NCBI GenBank assembly: GCA_944325575.1
Contig: CALVAR010000015.1
Coordinates: 1-55,988 of the forward strand
DNA: 55,988 nt
Reading direction: 5' to 3'
Origin: Candidatus Gastranaerophilales bacterium
GTDB lineage: Bacteria > Cyanobacteriota > Vampirovibrionia > Gastranaerophilales > Gastranaerophilaceae
Shown: piece after piece, positions 1-8,420 of the stretch
How the letters are laid out: each line of letters begins with the position of its first letter
Position numbering within the stretch: position 1 is the stretch's first letter
The notes under the pieces: model-generated
Told to the model about the DNA's origin: nothing
Seen by the model: only the letters and a program-made list of their open reading frames with translations
The model's database searches: none
Position numbers and translations under genes: made by a program

Positions 1-26
1 GCAGGTATTTAAATACCTGCTTTTTA
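1..26 (+). terminator. Terminator-like palindrome upstream of first tail gene
   Basis: A perfect 20-bp palindrome (GCAGGTATTT and its complement) is followed directly by five T. It lies 20 bases before the ribosome binding site AGAAAGGA at 33-40. Hairpins in the same position precede the portal, scaffold, connector, chaperone and peptidase genes further on. The window edge hides whatever is upstream. Confidence 0.6.
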
Positions 27-46
27 CAATACAGAAAGGAATTAAA

Positions 47-1036
47 ATGGGGAAAAAGACAGGTTTTGACATATTTAACGAAGGAACTTCCACCGACGGA
101 ATGGAATGGCTGGATGAAATAAAAAAAGCTATGGAAGAAATAAAAGACGATTCTGATGATTTGTTTAAACATCTTTTAAAAACGGCTAAAGAGTATAAAG
201 ATAAGATAGAAAAAGACAATCCTTATGCAGAGCTTTTGGAACAGTCAAAAAAAGAAAATGAAGAATTAACAGCCAATATCGGCTATTACAGAGATGCGAT
301 GGAAAAAAGGCTTGCCGTAGACAAATGGTATCGTGAAGAATTTGATAAATTAATGGAAAACAAACAGGGAATGTCTCCGGATGCACAGAATAAAGCAATG
401 ATGGATTTGGGCGAATTATACAATCAAAAATATGCTCAAGCTGATGAAGAAGTCTGGATGGAAAGAGGAGAAAAAGTTGCATCTATTATGGGCGGCAGCT
501 TTAGTGAATTGATAACCGAATATGAACATTTTGGAGACAAAATGAAAGATATTGCGACCTCACTGGCAGATTATATGATACAGGAATCATTAAGGGCAGT
601 CACACAGCAGATAATGAGCACACAAAAAGTACAATCAATGCTTAGCAGCATATTCTCGGCAGGTTCTTCAAAGGGAGGACTTTTTGGTGCAGCGACAAAC
701 TTTTTTAAAGGATTCGGGCGGAGACTCGGGCTGGCGACATTTCATGACGGTGGAATTGTTCCGGTTGGTGCAAATGCCGAATTGGCCGGCACACAGGAGC
801 AGCTTGCCCTGCTAAAAGGCGGAGAGAGAATATTAAGCCCCGGAGAAAACACCGAATACAACAGCAGAGAAAGAGACAGTTCTCCAGTAGTATTCAACAA
901 TTTTAATGTAAAAGCCTGGGATTCAAAAGATGTACGCAGATACTTGCTGGACAACCGGGAATTATTGAACCAGATTACATATCAGGGAATAAAGGATAAT
1001 TCCGCTCATTTAAGATTTATGGTACAGAATGCGTAA
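47..1036 (+). CDS. Tape-measure C-domain tail protein (copy 1)
   Basis: This 329-residue phage tail protein resembles the C-terminal part of lambda gpH-type tape measures. Residues 1-120 are charged and probably coiled coil. Residues 150-225 form an amphipathic to hydrophobic stretch (DYMIQESLRAVTQQIMS, then a Gly/Phe-rich segment). The last 98 residues contain GGIVP, LLKGGERILSP and FNVKAWDSKDVR. The same C-terminal domain, about two thirds identical by eye, ends the protein at 18317-19255, but the N-termini differ, so this is a second allele and not a simple copy. Start: ATG at 47 with AGAAAGGA eight bases upstream. It is followed after 21 bases by a gpM/gpL-type gene, the normal lambda order (H-M-L). 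At 329 residues it is far shorter than lambda gpH, so the tail would be short or the protein is only one part of the tape measure. Confidence 0.75.
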   Translation: MGKKTGFDIFNEGTSTDGMEWLDEIKKAMEEIKDDSDDLFKHLLKTAKEYKDKIEKDNPYAELLEQSKKENEELTANIGYYRDAMEKRLAVDKWYREEFDKLMENKQGMSPDAQNKAMMDLGELYNQKYAQADEEVWMERGEKVASIMGGSFSELITEYEHFGDKMKDIATSLADYMIQESLRAVTQQIMSTQKVQSMLSSIFSAGSSKGGLFGAATNFFKGFGRRLGLATFHDGGIVPVGANAELAGTQEQLALLKGGERILSPGENTEYNSRERDSSPVVFNNFNVKAWDSKDVRRYLLDNRELLNQITYQGIKDNSAHLRFMVQNA

Positions 1037-1057
1037 TAAAATTTGAAAGGAGTTAAG

Positions 1058-2392
1058 ATGACGACTTATCCGGTTTTTGATATACCATACAAAACAGCTT
1101 ATTCAACAGCGATAGAATTTAACACACAAATAAATAAAAAAATGAAGGGAAGGGAACAGCGCTATCCTGTCTGGACTTATCCAAAACGTACTTTTACACT
1201 TTCATTTGACAAAAACTTTAAAGGACGAAAAAAGCTCGAAGATTTCTTTATTGAAGCAGCAGGGCGGGCCGGCAAGTTTGAATTTGTCTGGGATAAAGCA
1301 AAAGGCGGAAACGGACAGACTTATCTTTGCACGTTTGATTCCGACATTTATAAGCAGAATATTGACGAGTTCGGATTTTCTGAATCTGAGTTAAAGCTTG
1401 TATGTATAGACGATTTTCCTGTTGATCCTGTGGAAAGTCTCGATTTTTACCACAGTGCAAAGAGTGAAACCACCATTGAATTTTATACAATTATTGACAA
1501 ATTTTTTACTGCAAGAAATGAAAGAAAATCCTACTGGAATAATCCAAAAAAGAGCTGGACTTTGACTTTTGACAAAAATGCAGGAACAAGAAAAAAACTG
1601 GAAGATTTTTTTATTGCCAAAAGAGGGAAATTCCGTTCCTTTGAGTGGAAATGGAAAAAAGAACTCGGAGGTGATGACAAAACTTACACTGTAAGGTTTG
1701 ATGAAGATACTTTGCAGTCAAATATTGATGAATACGGTTATGGAGAAATACAGGTAAAATTAAAAGAGGTTTTCCCCACCCCAAGCCCGTTTGATGATCT
1801 GGAAAAAGATGAAGTCATTCCGAGAAAACTTTTAAAAATACAACTGGAAGGCGGTTCTATTTATATTCTGGACAATGAAACAATGCAGTCATTGAATTAT
1901 AACGGCGAAGATTATCTTGGGGCACCTTTGAAACTTGATAAGATAAAAAAAGATGATAATTCCGGTGTTTCCAGATTGAATATAACACTTTCAAATGTAG
2001 GATTGTCAATTTCCGGTATTATAGGCCAGAGAGGTGATGTTATCACAAATGCTCCCGCTGTTTTGACACTGGTATTTTTGGATGTTGATACAAATACTCT
2101 GCTTCCCCAGTATACACAGGTCTTGTTTGCCGGAAGATGCAACAATTTAAAGCTCGGTTACGAAGACGCAACTATGGATATAGAGAGCTCTCTCGGCGGA
2201 TATGAAATACAAGCCCCGATTATGAAATATCGCACTACCTGTCAGGTAAGACGTTTCAAAGACTGCCGCTGCGGTTATACGGGAACCGAAACAAAGTGTG
2301 ATCGTACTTTTGCAAGATGCAAGGAACTCGGAAATGAAGAAAATTTCAGAGGATTTCCGCAAATGTATAATGAGCTTGTTATCAAGGTATAG
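1058..2392 (+). CDS. Tail-tip protein, tandem gpM-like domains fused to gpL-like domain
   Basis: The 444-residue protein has two repeated N-terminal domains, about residues 8-118 and 127-240. Each carries a W/Y-P-K-(K/R)-x-(F/W)-T-L-(S/T)-F-D-K-N block and then RKKLEDFFI, like the DUF2460/gpM tail-tip family. The C-terminal part, about 255-444, resembles lambda gpL/DUF2163 and ends in a cysteine cluster (Cys395, 403, 405, 414, 421) followed by NFRGFP. In lambda gpL this region binds a 4Fe-4S cluster, so an iron-sulfur site is likely here, though not shown. Start: ATG 1058 has GAAAGGAG nine bases upstream. An in-frame TTG at 1043 is less likely because it lies inside that ribosome binding site. 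Only one copy is present, next to tape-measure copy 1. Copy 2 has no such gene downstream. Confidence 0.7.
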   Translation: MTTYPVFDIPYKTAYSTAIEFNTQINKKMKGREQRYPVWTYPKRTFTLSFDKNFKGRKKLEDFFIEAAGRAGKFEFVWDKAKGGNGQTYLCTFDSDIYKQNIDEFGFSESELKLVCIDDFPVDPVESLDFYHSAKSETTIEFYTIIDKFFTARNERKSYWNNPKKSWTLTFDKNAGTRKKLEDFFIAKRGKFRSFEWKWKKELGGDDKTYTVRFDEDTLQSNIDEYGYGEIQVKLKEVFPTPSPFDDLEKDEVIPRKLLKIQLEGGSIYILDNETMQSLNYNGEDYLGAPLKLDKIKKDDNSGVSRLNITLSNVGLSISGIIGQRGDVITNAPAVLTLVFLDVDTNTLLPQYTQVLFAGRCNNLKLGYEDATMDIESSLGGYEIQAPIMKYRTTCQVRRFKDCRCGYTGTETKCDRTFARCKELGNEENFRGFPQMYNELVIKV

Positions 2393-2422
2393 AAACAGCA
2401 TAACTCTTCTTTTTACGATATT

Positions 2423-2455
2423 CGGGGAGAGTCACCTCTCCCCGCTTTCTTTTCT
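2423..2455 (+). terminator. Intrinsic terminator after tail-tip gene
   Basis: Nine-base perfect arms (CGGGGAGAG and CTCTCCCCG) flank a TCAC loop and are followed by CTTTCTTTT. It closes the tail transcript before the cargo genes. Confidence 0.8.
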
Positions 2456-2462
2456 GCTGCGT

Positions 2463-2527
2463 AAAATAATTGTGATAGATTTTGAGTGATTAAATATCAA
2501 AGTATTACATAAACGGAAAATATAATA
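2463..2527 (+). pseudogene. Remnant of a second metallophosphoesterase 3' end
   Basis: This stretch nearly repeats 3868-3933, the last codons and 3' flank of the metallophosphoesterase at 3100-3894. It encodes I-I-V-I-D-F-E then stop, against I-V-V-I-D-F-E in the intact gene. It is followed by the same ATTACATAAACGGAAAATAT flank. The copy sits directly upstream of the first DxNxDG gene, just as the intact copy sits upstream of the second. This points to tandem duplication of a two-gene unit with loss of most of the first phosphoesterase. Confidence 0.7.
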
Positions 2528-2561
2528 ATTTTTTATAATTTATATGATTCATAATATTCTT

Positions 2562-3092
2562 ATGAAGAAAAGAATATTAACAATTTTATTTATAGTTTTT
2601 TATTTTTTTACCTTTGTCGGCTTTTTATGTTTTAACGGATATATTGGTATAAACGGCAAAGTATTTGACATTGAATCTTATAATATAAAAGATTTAAGAG
2701 AATCTGATAGCAAAGCAAAAGATATTTTATTTGAATATTTAAAAAAAGATGTCAAACAGTACGCCTATACTAAAGAAGACGGTAAAACCGGCTATTGGGA
2801 ATTGTATAAAGATGTTTTATGGGCGCTGACTAATGATATTGATAATGACGGCATAGAAGAAATAATCGGTTCATACGAAATAGCACCGTATTGCGGAACT
2901 GAATTTTGTGATTTTTTTATACTCAAAAAGCAGGGTGATAAGTATATAAATATTTATGAGAAACAGCAATATTCCGGTATCCACAGGATTGATATTGTAA
3001 ATAATATAAAAAAACAAGGACACAAAAACTTGAACTTGTATTTTTGGCATAGATACACCAAAAAAGAGTATGTGCAAATTTTAGAGTTTTAA
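2562..3092 (+). CDS. Exported or membrane-anchored DxNxDG protein, paralogue 1
   Basis: This 176-residue protein is of unknown function. An N-terminal hydrophobic segment (about 5-25) is an uncleaved anchor or signal sequence. The rest should be outside the cytoplasmic membrane. Residues 92-97 read DIDNDG, followed by IEEIIG and then Y-C-G-x3-C-x-F-x-I-L. This is an EF-hand or FG-GAP-like calcium-binding loop. The same arrangement is in the protein at 3969-4541, and a looser version is at 8848-9381. The gene lies between virion genes of the prophage and is very AT-rich, so I infer moron cargo. Start: ATG 2562 gives the cleanest signal sequence; an in-frame ATG at 2544 is the alternative. Neither has a good ribosome binding site. 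Confidence 0.65.
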   Translation: MKKRILTILFIVFYFFTFVGFLCFNGYIGINGKVFDIESYNIKDLRESDSKAKDILFEYLKKDVKQYAYTKEDGKTGYWELYKDVLWALTNDIDNDGIEEIIGSYEIAPYCGTEFCDFFILKKQGDKYINIYEKQQYSGIHRIDIVNNIKKQGHKNLNLYFWHRYTKKEYVQILEF

Positions 3093-3099
3093 ATAATAT

Positions 3100-3894
3100 A
3101 TGAGAATTAAAATATTTATTATAGTTATAATTATATTTATGTTACCGGTATGGGCATTTTTTATTGAACCTAACCTTTTATTCGTGAAACATTACAGAAT
3201 AAAGAATGAAAATCTTGCCGGTATACGTATTGTGTTTGCTGCAGATTTTCACTTGAGAAGTCATCAAGAATACCGTTTGAAACAAACAATAAAAAAAATA
3301 AACGCTCAAAAACCCGATATTTTATTATTGGGCGGTGATTTTATTGACGGAATAAGTCTAAAAAAAAGTTTTTCGCTTCCCCAAACAGCACTTTATCTTT
3401 CTAAAATAAATGCACCGTATGGAGTATATTCTGTTGTCGGTAATCATGAATACTGGTCCGGAGATATTGATTTAAAAAAAATTCTGTTAAAACACGGAAT
3501 AACAGTATTATCCAATGAGAACACACCAATAAATATAAAAGGGAAAAAATTATATATAGCAGGAATTGAAGATTCGTTCAGTTCAGAACCCGATATTGAT
3601 AAGGCGTTTAAAAACAGCGGTCAAAATGTTATTGTGCTCACTCATTCGCCGGATATTTTTCCTAAAGTACCGGATTCCGTCATTCTTACTCTTGCCGGTC
3701 ACACACATGGTGGGCAGATTCGCATACCTTTTTACGGAGCGTTATTTATTCCTTCAGAATTCGGAAAACGATATGCTGAAGGATTGATTGTTGAGGGTTC
3801 TAAAAAAATGATAGTTACAAGAGGAATAGGGACAAGTACGATTCATATCCGTTTTAATTGTCCGCCGGAAATAGTTGTAATAGATTTTGAGTAA
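3100..3894 (+). CDS. Membrane-anchored calcineurin-like metallophosphoesterase (YaeI/YkuE type)
   Basis: The 264-residue protein has an N-terminal transmembrane anchor (about 4-21). All metal-binding motifs of the calcineurin-like phosphoesterase fold are present: D49-x-H51, GGDFID at 78-83, GNHE at 114-117, H182 and GHTH at 200-203. YaeI/YkuE relatives are membrane-linked phosphoesterases, some acting on lipid substrates such as UDP-diacylglucosamine or lipid-linked phosphates. The substrate here cannot be told from sequence. It starts seven bases after the preceding gene and lies in an exported cargo cluster inside the prophage. It is a complete enzyme and probably active. A remnant of a second copy lies at 2463-2527. 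Confidence 0.85.
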   Translation: MRIKIFIIVIIIFMLPVWAFFIEPNLLFVKHYRIKNENLAGIRIVFAADFHLRSHQEYRLKQTIKKINAQKPDILLLGGDFIDGISLKKSFSLPQTALYLSKINAPYGVYSVVGNHEYWSGDIDLKKILLKHGITVLSNENTPINIKGKKLYIAGIEDSFSSEPDIDKAFKNSGQNVIVLTHSPDIFPKVPDSVILTLAGHTHGGQIRIPFYGALFIPSEFGKRYAEGLIVEGSKKMIVTRGIGTSTIHIRFNCPPEIVVIDFE

Positions 3895-3968
3895 TTCAAA
3901 TATTAAAATATTACATAAACGGAAAATATGATAAATGATTATTTGATAATGCATTCCATAATATATAA

Positions 3969-4541
3969 ATGAAAAGATTAAGTATTAATATAACCATTCT
4001 ATTAATTGTAACAGCTTGTTTTTTATACTTTGCAAATAAAGAGAAAGCTATTTTTGCTTATCAGTATGTAGATGATTATTCTGAAGTAATTAAATTTAAA
4101 AATGCAAAATATTTGGCAGAATATGAATTATTTGGTACTCAAAAGAAGAATACTTCTATTGCAAATATATTTTGGGCTTATTTAAAACAAGATATAACCG
4201 GTTATAAAAATAAAAAATGCGATGATGATTGTCTGTTGCATAAATATGGTTTAGAGAAAAATATTTGGGTAGGTGATTTTGATTTAAATCAGGACGGAAT
4301 ACCGGAAATCATTGGAGCAAACGATTCCGTTTACTGCGGTTCTTTAATGTATTGTTTTCGTATTTTACAAAAGAATAAATTTACAAAAAATTATAAGAAT
4401 ATTAGTTATATACTTTTTAACAAAGAATTTTACAAAATAAGAGTTTTAAAAAATAAGACAAATAATTTTTACGATTTATATCTTTTTAGCATCCGCCAAA
4501 ATGGTGATAGGATTTTACGTTATAACAAAATTCAGAATTAG
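3969..4541 (+). CDS. Exported DxNxDG protein, paralogue 2
   Basis: The 190-residue protein is of unknown function. The N-terminal hydrophobic stretch ends in I-V-T-A-C17, a possible lipobox, so this may be a lipoprotein. The motif FDLNQDGIPEIIG is followed by VYCGSLMYC, matching the spacing of the Ca-binding-like loop and cysteine pair in the protein at 2562-3092. The gene follows the metallophosphoesterase by 74 bases, and the pair repeats the order of the partly deleted unit upstream. It is very AT-rich. No function is assigned. Envelope-located prophage cargo is the best reading. Confidence 0.65.
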   Translation: MKRLSINITILLIVTACFLYFANKEKAIFAYQYVDDYSEVIKFKNAKYLAEYELFGTQKKNTSIANIFWAYLKQDITGYKNKKCDDDCLLHKYGLEKNIWVGDFDLNQDGIPEIIGANDSVYCGSLMYCFRILQKNKFTKNYKNISYILFNKEFYKIRVLKNKTNNFYDLYLFSIRQNGDRILRYNKIQN

Positions 4542-4568
4542 TTTTTATATTTGAGAAAGGAAAGTTTT

Positions 4569-5669
4569 ATGAGGACAAAAACGCTTGAAGATTTTTTTGC
4601 CGAATTAGGCTACAGAGAGTCCAGCGGAAAATACGATAATGATAATAATCCATATTATTATGGGATGTATCAACTTGGAAAACTTGCATTAACAGAAGCA
4701 GGTTACTATGATATAAAAAAAGACAAATTCACCGGTAAAAATGGTATAAACTCAAAAAAGGATTTTTTAAATGATCCGGCTGCACAAGAAGATGCTGTAA
4801 GATGTTTTGAACGCTCACAATGGAAACAACTTAAAAACATGTGCAATAAATATTATTACAATCAAAAAATTAATGGTATACAATTGACAGATTCAGGTTT
4901 ATTAGCCGGTGCACATTTAGTTGGTCCAAGTGAGGTTTGCAAATATTTAAAAAGTAAAGGCAAATATATACCTCGTGATGGTAATGGAACTAGCGTGGAA
5001 GAGTATATAAAAAATTTTGCAGGTTATGATATAAGTGAAATTACGGATAGCTCAACAAATAAAAAATTTTATAAGCAATTTTCTCTTGGTACAAAAGATA
5101 ATTTAAACACTGAATCCAATATTAAATTTTCCTATAAAAAGACCGACACTGTAAAAAATCCAGTCAAAAAAAGTCTCTTAAGTGAAATATTGGACAGTAA
5201 CAATATAAAATTAAATCAATATGAAAAAATCCTTTACGAATCAATGTTAAAAAGCGCTGCAAATAAAGGAAAAGAGAATAAAACAGAAACAAAGATAACC
5301 GGAAAAACATTGAAAAACATGCTGGATACCCGGTACCAAAAACTTAAAGACTACACAAATAAAATATACATGGAATCAGAAGCAATAAATAAAAGATTTA
5401 CGGGGAATATACCCAAAGACTACAAAAATCCGCACCTTGAAAACGACAGGATATTTACAAAAGAAGAAATAGACAAAATGCCACGTTCAGAATATCAAAA
5501 GAATGAAAAAGCGATAAGGTATCAAAGAAAGACAATAGGAATACCGACAAAATCGCAGGCGGAGAAAACAGCCTCAAAGAAGGGAAGCGGAATGGTGCAT
5601 GTTTCAGGGTATACGACATCAGACGGCCGCAAGGTAGGGGATTATTTCAGGTCTTATCCCAGAGAATAG
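4569..5669 (+). CDS. Lysozyme-like phage protein with C-terminal VHVSGYT segment
   Basis: The 366-residue protein starts with a lysozyme/transglycosylase-like region: YRESSGKYD at 15-23 with Glu17 as the likely catalytic acid, then YYYGMYQLGKLAL, then AGAHLVG. These resemble the E-S-x-G, G-x-Y-Q-x-G and A-x-H motifs of soluble lysozyme-fold domains. The middle (about 190-300) is Lys/Asn-rich and probably coiled. The C-terminus carries the short motif VHVSGYTTSDGRKVGDYFRSY, also seen at the ends of other phage and bacterial proteins. Start: ATG 4569 has AGAAAGGA upstream; a TTG at 4551 precedes that site and is unlikely. A virion-associated cell-wall hydrolase is plausible, but injected effector or moron roles cannot be ruled out. 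Confidence 0.55.
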   Translation: MRTKTLEDFFAELGYRESSGKYDNDNNPYYYGMYQLGKLALTEAGYYDIKKDKFTGKNGINSKKDFLNDPAAQEDAVRCFERSQWKQLKNMCNKYYYNQKINGIQLTDSGLLAGAHLVGPSEVCKYLKSKGKYIPRDGNGTSVEEYIKNFAGYDISEITDSSTNKKFYKQFSLGTKDNLNTESNIKFSYKKTDTVKNPVKKSLLSEILDSNNIKLNQYEKILYESMLKSAANKGKENKTETKITGKTLKNMLDTRYQKLKDYTNKIYMESEAINKRFTGNIPKDYKNPHLENDRIFTKEEIDKMPRSEYQKNEKAIRYQRKTIGIPTKSQAEKTASKKGSGMVHVSGYTTSDGRKVGDYFRSYPRE

Positions 5670-5737
5670 CATTTTTTCTTGTAAAGCGTAAAGTGTTCTA
5701 TGTGATAAATGATTTGGTTACGAGGGTTTAGTGTAGC

Positions 5738-6262
5738 GATAATATTTATTATGTAATTTTAGTTAATCAGCAATAAATCAAATATTTAAAATACCTGATG
5801 CTCCATTCAAACAGAATATAATTTGAACCTGTCTCGGCAACTCGGGCTGTAAAAATTGCTAAAGATACAAATACCTTTGTGTTTGTTATAATTTCCCAGC
5901 CCTCGGACAGTACCTCGTTTGTAGTTGTTCAAATAATATTCTGTAATTCATTTCGCAAAAGGTATTTTAAATATTCAATTTATTGCTAAAATCTTTTCTC
6001 AAAAAATTGATAAATAAATAGGGAGCAGATATTTTATTTTAGAGTGACTTAAAATCCTACCCGCAAGGGCGGATTTTTCGGAACGAAGAAGTAAATATCC
6101 TCTACTTATTCTGCATAATTAAACTGAGTCTTGGATTATTGGCGTTCACAAGGTTTTGTATTCCATTTCGAAATTTTATTCTAAAATTTCTTCATTCCAA
6201 CAACCTTGCTCACATGGGCAGCTTTGTGCCCGCACAAAATCCGCTACATAATAAATATTATC
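5738..6262. mobile_element. MITE-like element 1 (chimeric), 525 bp
   Basis: It is bounded by perfect 18-bp terminal inverted repeats, GATAATATTTATTATGTA at 5738-5755 and its complement at 6245-6262. It fills most of the gap between the lysozyme-like gene and the portal and has no credible ORF. The left two thirds (5756-6085) is the reverse complement of element 3 (19291-19710). The right third (6090-6262) is the reverse complement of the left part of element 4 (26116-26290). Inside are nested inverted repeats that could fold into long hairpins. No clear target duplication is visible. Because it is a family of similar-sized, non-coding elements with shared ends, I call it MITE-like. A structured phage RNA or recombination site is the alternative. 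Confidence 0.65.
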
Positions 6263-6378
6263 ACTATACTAACAAGCACTTCTTAAAAATTTACTACAAA
6301 AAATTTAACATATATAGAAAAGCTAATTATCAAAAAATTAGAAATTATTCTAATTAATCTAACAAAACAAAAAGCAGA

Positions 6379-6400
6379 GCATCTTAACAGATGCTTTTTT
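6379..6400 (+). terminator. Intrinsic terminator before portal gene
   Basis: Six-base arms GCATCT and AGATGC around TAAC are followed by six T. It ends 30 bases before the portal ribosome binding site and after the MITE-like element. Confidence 0.75.
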
Positions 6401-6440
6401 GATGCAGGTTTATACAAAAACAGAAAGAAATGAGGTAAAA

Positions 6441-7937
6441 ATGTTCACAAACTTTGACATTAAAAACGCAAGATATGATTCGGACACAATCAAAAGACTT
6501 TCAAATTATGAAGATTACAGAAATCTGTACGACGGCGATTTTACAAAAGCATTTAGTTCCACTGTATTAAAAATAAGAAAACGTTATCCGCTTGACAACA
6601 CAACTGCCCAGTCTTTGATAAATATAAATCTGTTCTGGGCATTGACAGACTTTTTTAAGGGATTTTTGACAAATCAAGGTATTTCTATCAATGTTGATGA
6701 TCCCAAACAATCCATATGGGATGAAATATCAAAAGAAAATAATTTTATTTCTGTTTTAAAAGAAGTGTACATAGATAATTCCCGCTTTGGAAACGGAATT
6801 TTTAAAGTCGCACTTGAAAACAGCAAGGTAAAAATATTTTCTGTCTGTCCGGATTGCTGGATACCTGTGTTTAAACAAGGGAATTTAAACGATATCGAAG
6901 GTCATATTCTTGTATATCCATTAGAAATCATTGAAAACGGTGCAAAGAAAGAGTTTAAAAAAGTAGAAAAGCATCACAAAGGTTACGTAGAAAACGAAAT
7001 CTGGACATCTAACAACGGAACTTTTGGCAGACTTCTGGAAGAAGACGAAATGGCAATGTTTAATACAGCGCCGGTAGATGATTTTTCCGATTACTGGGAA
7101 GATTTTCTTGTGTTCCCCACAAAAAATACAACTGAAAGCGATTCTTATTTCGGCGAAAGTGATTACAAACGCTGCAAATCAATTGTGGAAGAAATCATGC
7201 TGACCGTGAGCCAGAATTCAAAAATTATAAACAGACATGCAAATCCTAAACTCTCAGGCAGCGAGCAGAATCTGGAAATGAACCCTGTTACCAATGAACG
7301 AATTTTCCCTGATACTGACTTTTTAAAGGTCGGTACTGATGGCATTAAGCCGGAATATATTACAGCAGACTTGCAGGCTGATGCTATACAGAAACATCTT
7401 GATATGCTTATGAGTTTCTTTTACATTCTTACAAAAACTCCGCCTCAAGCTTACGGGCTTGATATCTCAGGCAATATGTCGGGTGAAAGTCTGCGCAAAA
7501 TTTTTATAGCCGCGCTTTCTAAAGTCGATGACATAAAACAGGTATCTTTTACTTCAACAATTCAAAATGTTGTTAACTGCGCAATGGCATTGAATTCTAC
7601 ACCCGTAGAAAGTGTAAATGTTGCCTGGGGCGAGCCTATACCTGCGGATTATTCCGAAATGGTTGATACGGAAAACAGCAGAGTCGCAGCAGGTACTCAG
7701 AGCAAGCTGACAACAATAATGACGCTGGATAATGTATCGGAAGAAGATGCACTGGCCGAACTGGAAAGAATAAATGAAGAACAAAATATGAACCGCCAAG
7801 ACGGACAAATGTCATTAAAGGATGCGCTTGAACAAATGCGTAATGATAATCAGGATGAAGAAAATCCAAATGCAGAATTTTCGAATCAGCAAGAAACTGA
7901 AGAATATAAAATAGCAAACGAAAAACAGAAAATATGA
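6441..7937 (+). CDS. Phage portal protein
   Basis: The 498-residue protein has the size and composition of SPP1 gp6-type portal proteins, the dodecameric DNA channel at the capsid vertex. Features include an N-terminal region with LINLFWALTDFFKGFL and a conserved central segment, TKTPPQAYGLDISGNMSGESLRKI. This matches the P-P-x-x-x-G...S-G-x-S/A-L signature before the stem helix. The C-terminus is acidic and Gln-rich. Start: ATG 6441 has GAGGT seven bases upstream; earlier in-frame ATGs at 6399/6402 lie within or next to the terminator T-run. The next structural gene, the scaffold, lies 1.6 kb downstream because cargo genes intervene. Terminase genes are not upstream, as they usually are, but 6 kb downstream. 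Confidence 0.85.
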   Translation: MFTNFDIKNARYDSDTIKRLSNYEDYRNLYDGDFTKAFSSTVLKIRKRYPLDNTTAQSLININLFWALTDFFKGFLTNQGISINVDDPKQSIWDEISKENNFISVLKEVYIDNSRFGNGIFKVALENSKVKIFSVCPDCWIPVFKQGNLNDIEGHILVYPLEIIENGAKKEFKKVEKHHKGYVENEIWTSNNGTFGRLLEEDEMAMFNTAPVDDFSDYWEDFLVFPTKNTTESDSYFGESDYKRCKSIVEEIMLTVSQNSKIINRHANPKLSGSEQNLEMNPVTNERIFPDTDFLKVGTDGIKPEYITADLQADAIQKHLDMLMSFFYILTKTPPQAYGLDISGNMSGESLRKIFIAALSKVDDIKQVSFTSTIQNVVNCAMALNSTPVESVNVAWGEPIPADYSEMVDTENSRVAAGTQSKLTTIMTLDNVSEEDALAELERINEEQNMNRQDGQMSLKDALEQMRNDNQDEENPNAEFSNQQETEEYKIANEKQKI

Positions 7938-7973
7938 TAAATAATAAGACTGTTACTATGTTAAGATTAGAAT

Positions 7974-8273
7974 ATGGACAAAAATCAAAAAAAAATAATT
8001 ATAGAAAATGAAAAAAGAAATTTTTCATACAAAATTAACAAGATTTTTTCTAATAAAAAGGGATTTTGGTTTATTAATATTTTTGCTTTTTTACTTTGCT
8101 GTGTAACAGAATTTATTTTTTGCAAAATATTTAAAATGGACTTTAATCTTGATTTTCAACCTGTTGATAAATCAGATTTTAAAGAACCTGATAAAAATAT
8201 TTCTGTAGTAAAAGCATTTTTTGTAGTTTTTCTATTAATAATTTTATTAATAATTTCTCTAAAACTTAGTTAA
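7974..8273 (+). CDS. Small membrane protein with two transmembrane segments
   Basis: This 99-residue protein is not recognised. It has two strongly hydrophobic segments (about 32-51 and 79-97) and a Lys-rich N-terminus. It sits between the portal and a terminator and is AT-rich with no strong ribosome binding site, like the other cargo genes. A superinfection-exclusion or envelope role is possible but only a guess. Confidence 0.5.
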   Translation: MDKNQKKIIIENEKRNFSYKINKIFSNKKGFWFINIFAFLLCCVTEFIFCKIFKMDFNLDFQPVDKSDFKEPDKNISVVKAFFVVFLLIILLIISLKLS

Positions 8274-8298
8274 GTCAAATTTTTTATATAGGTTATAA

Positions 8299-8328
8299 AT
8301 GCAGGCAAAATAACTTTGCCTGCATTTT
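8299..8328 (+). terminator. Intrinsic terminator
   Basis: Perfect 11-base arms (ATGCAGGCAAA and TTTGCCTGCAT) enclose ATAAC and are followed by TTT. It closes the portal and small membrane gene transcript. Confidence 0.8.
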
Positions 8329-8420
8329 AGAAATATACAAAGTTATTATAGAACCAGACCCGATTAGAATTGCCTATTGAGTGACTTGCGCGGGATATTT
8401 TAATACTGTATCATTTAGTT

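Noticed and set aside
6139-6357. 72-codon ORF in MITE-like element 1
   Set aside because: It overlaps the terminal repeat, has no ribosome binding site, and its protein is of low-complexity type. Its sequence is shared inverted at 26116-26290 without conserving a frame.
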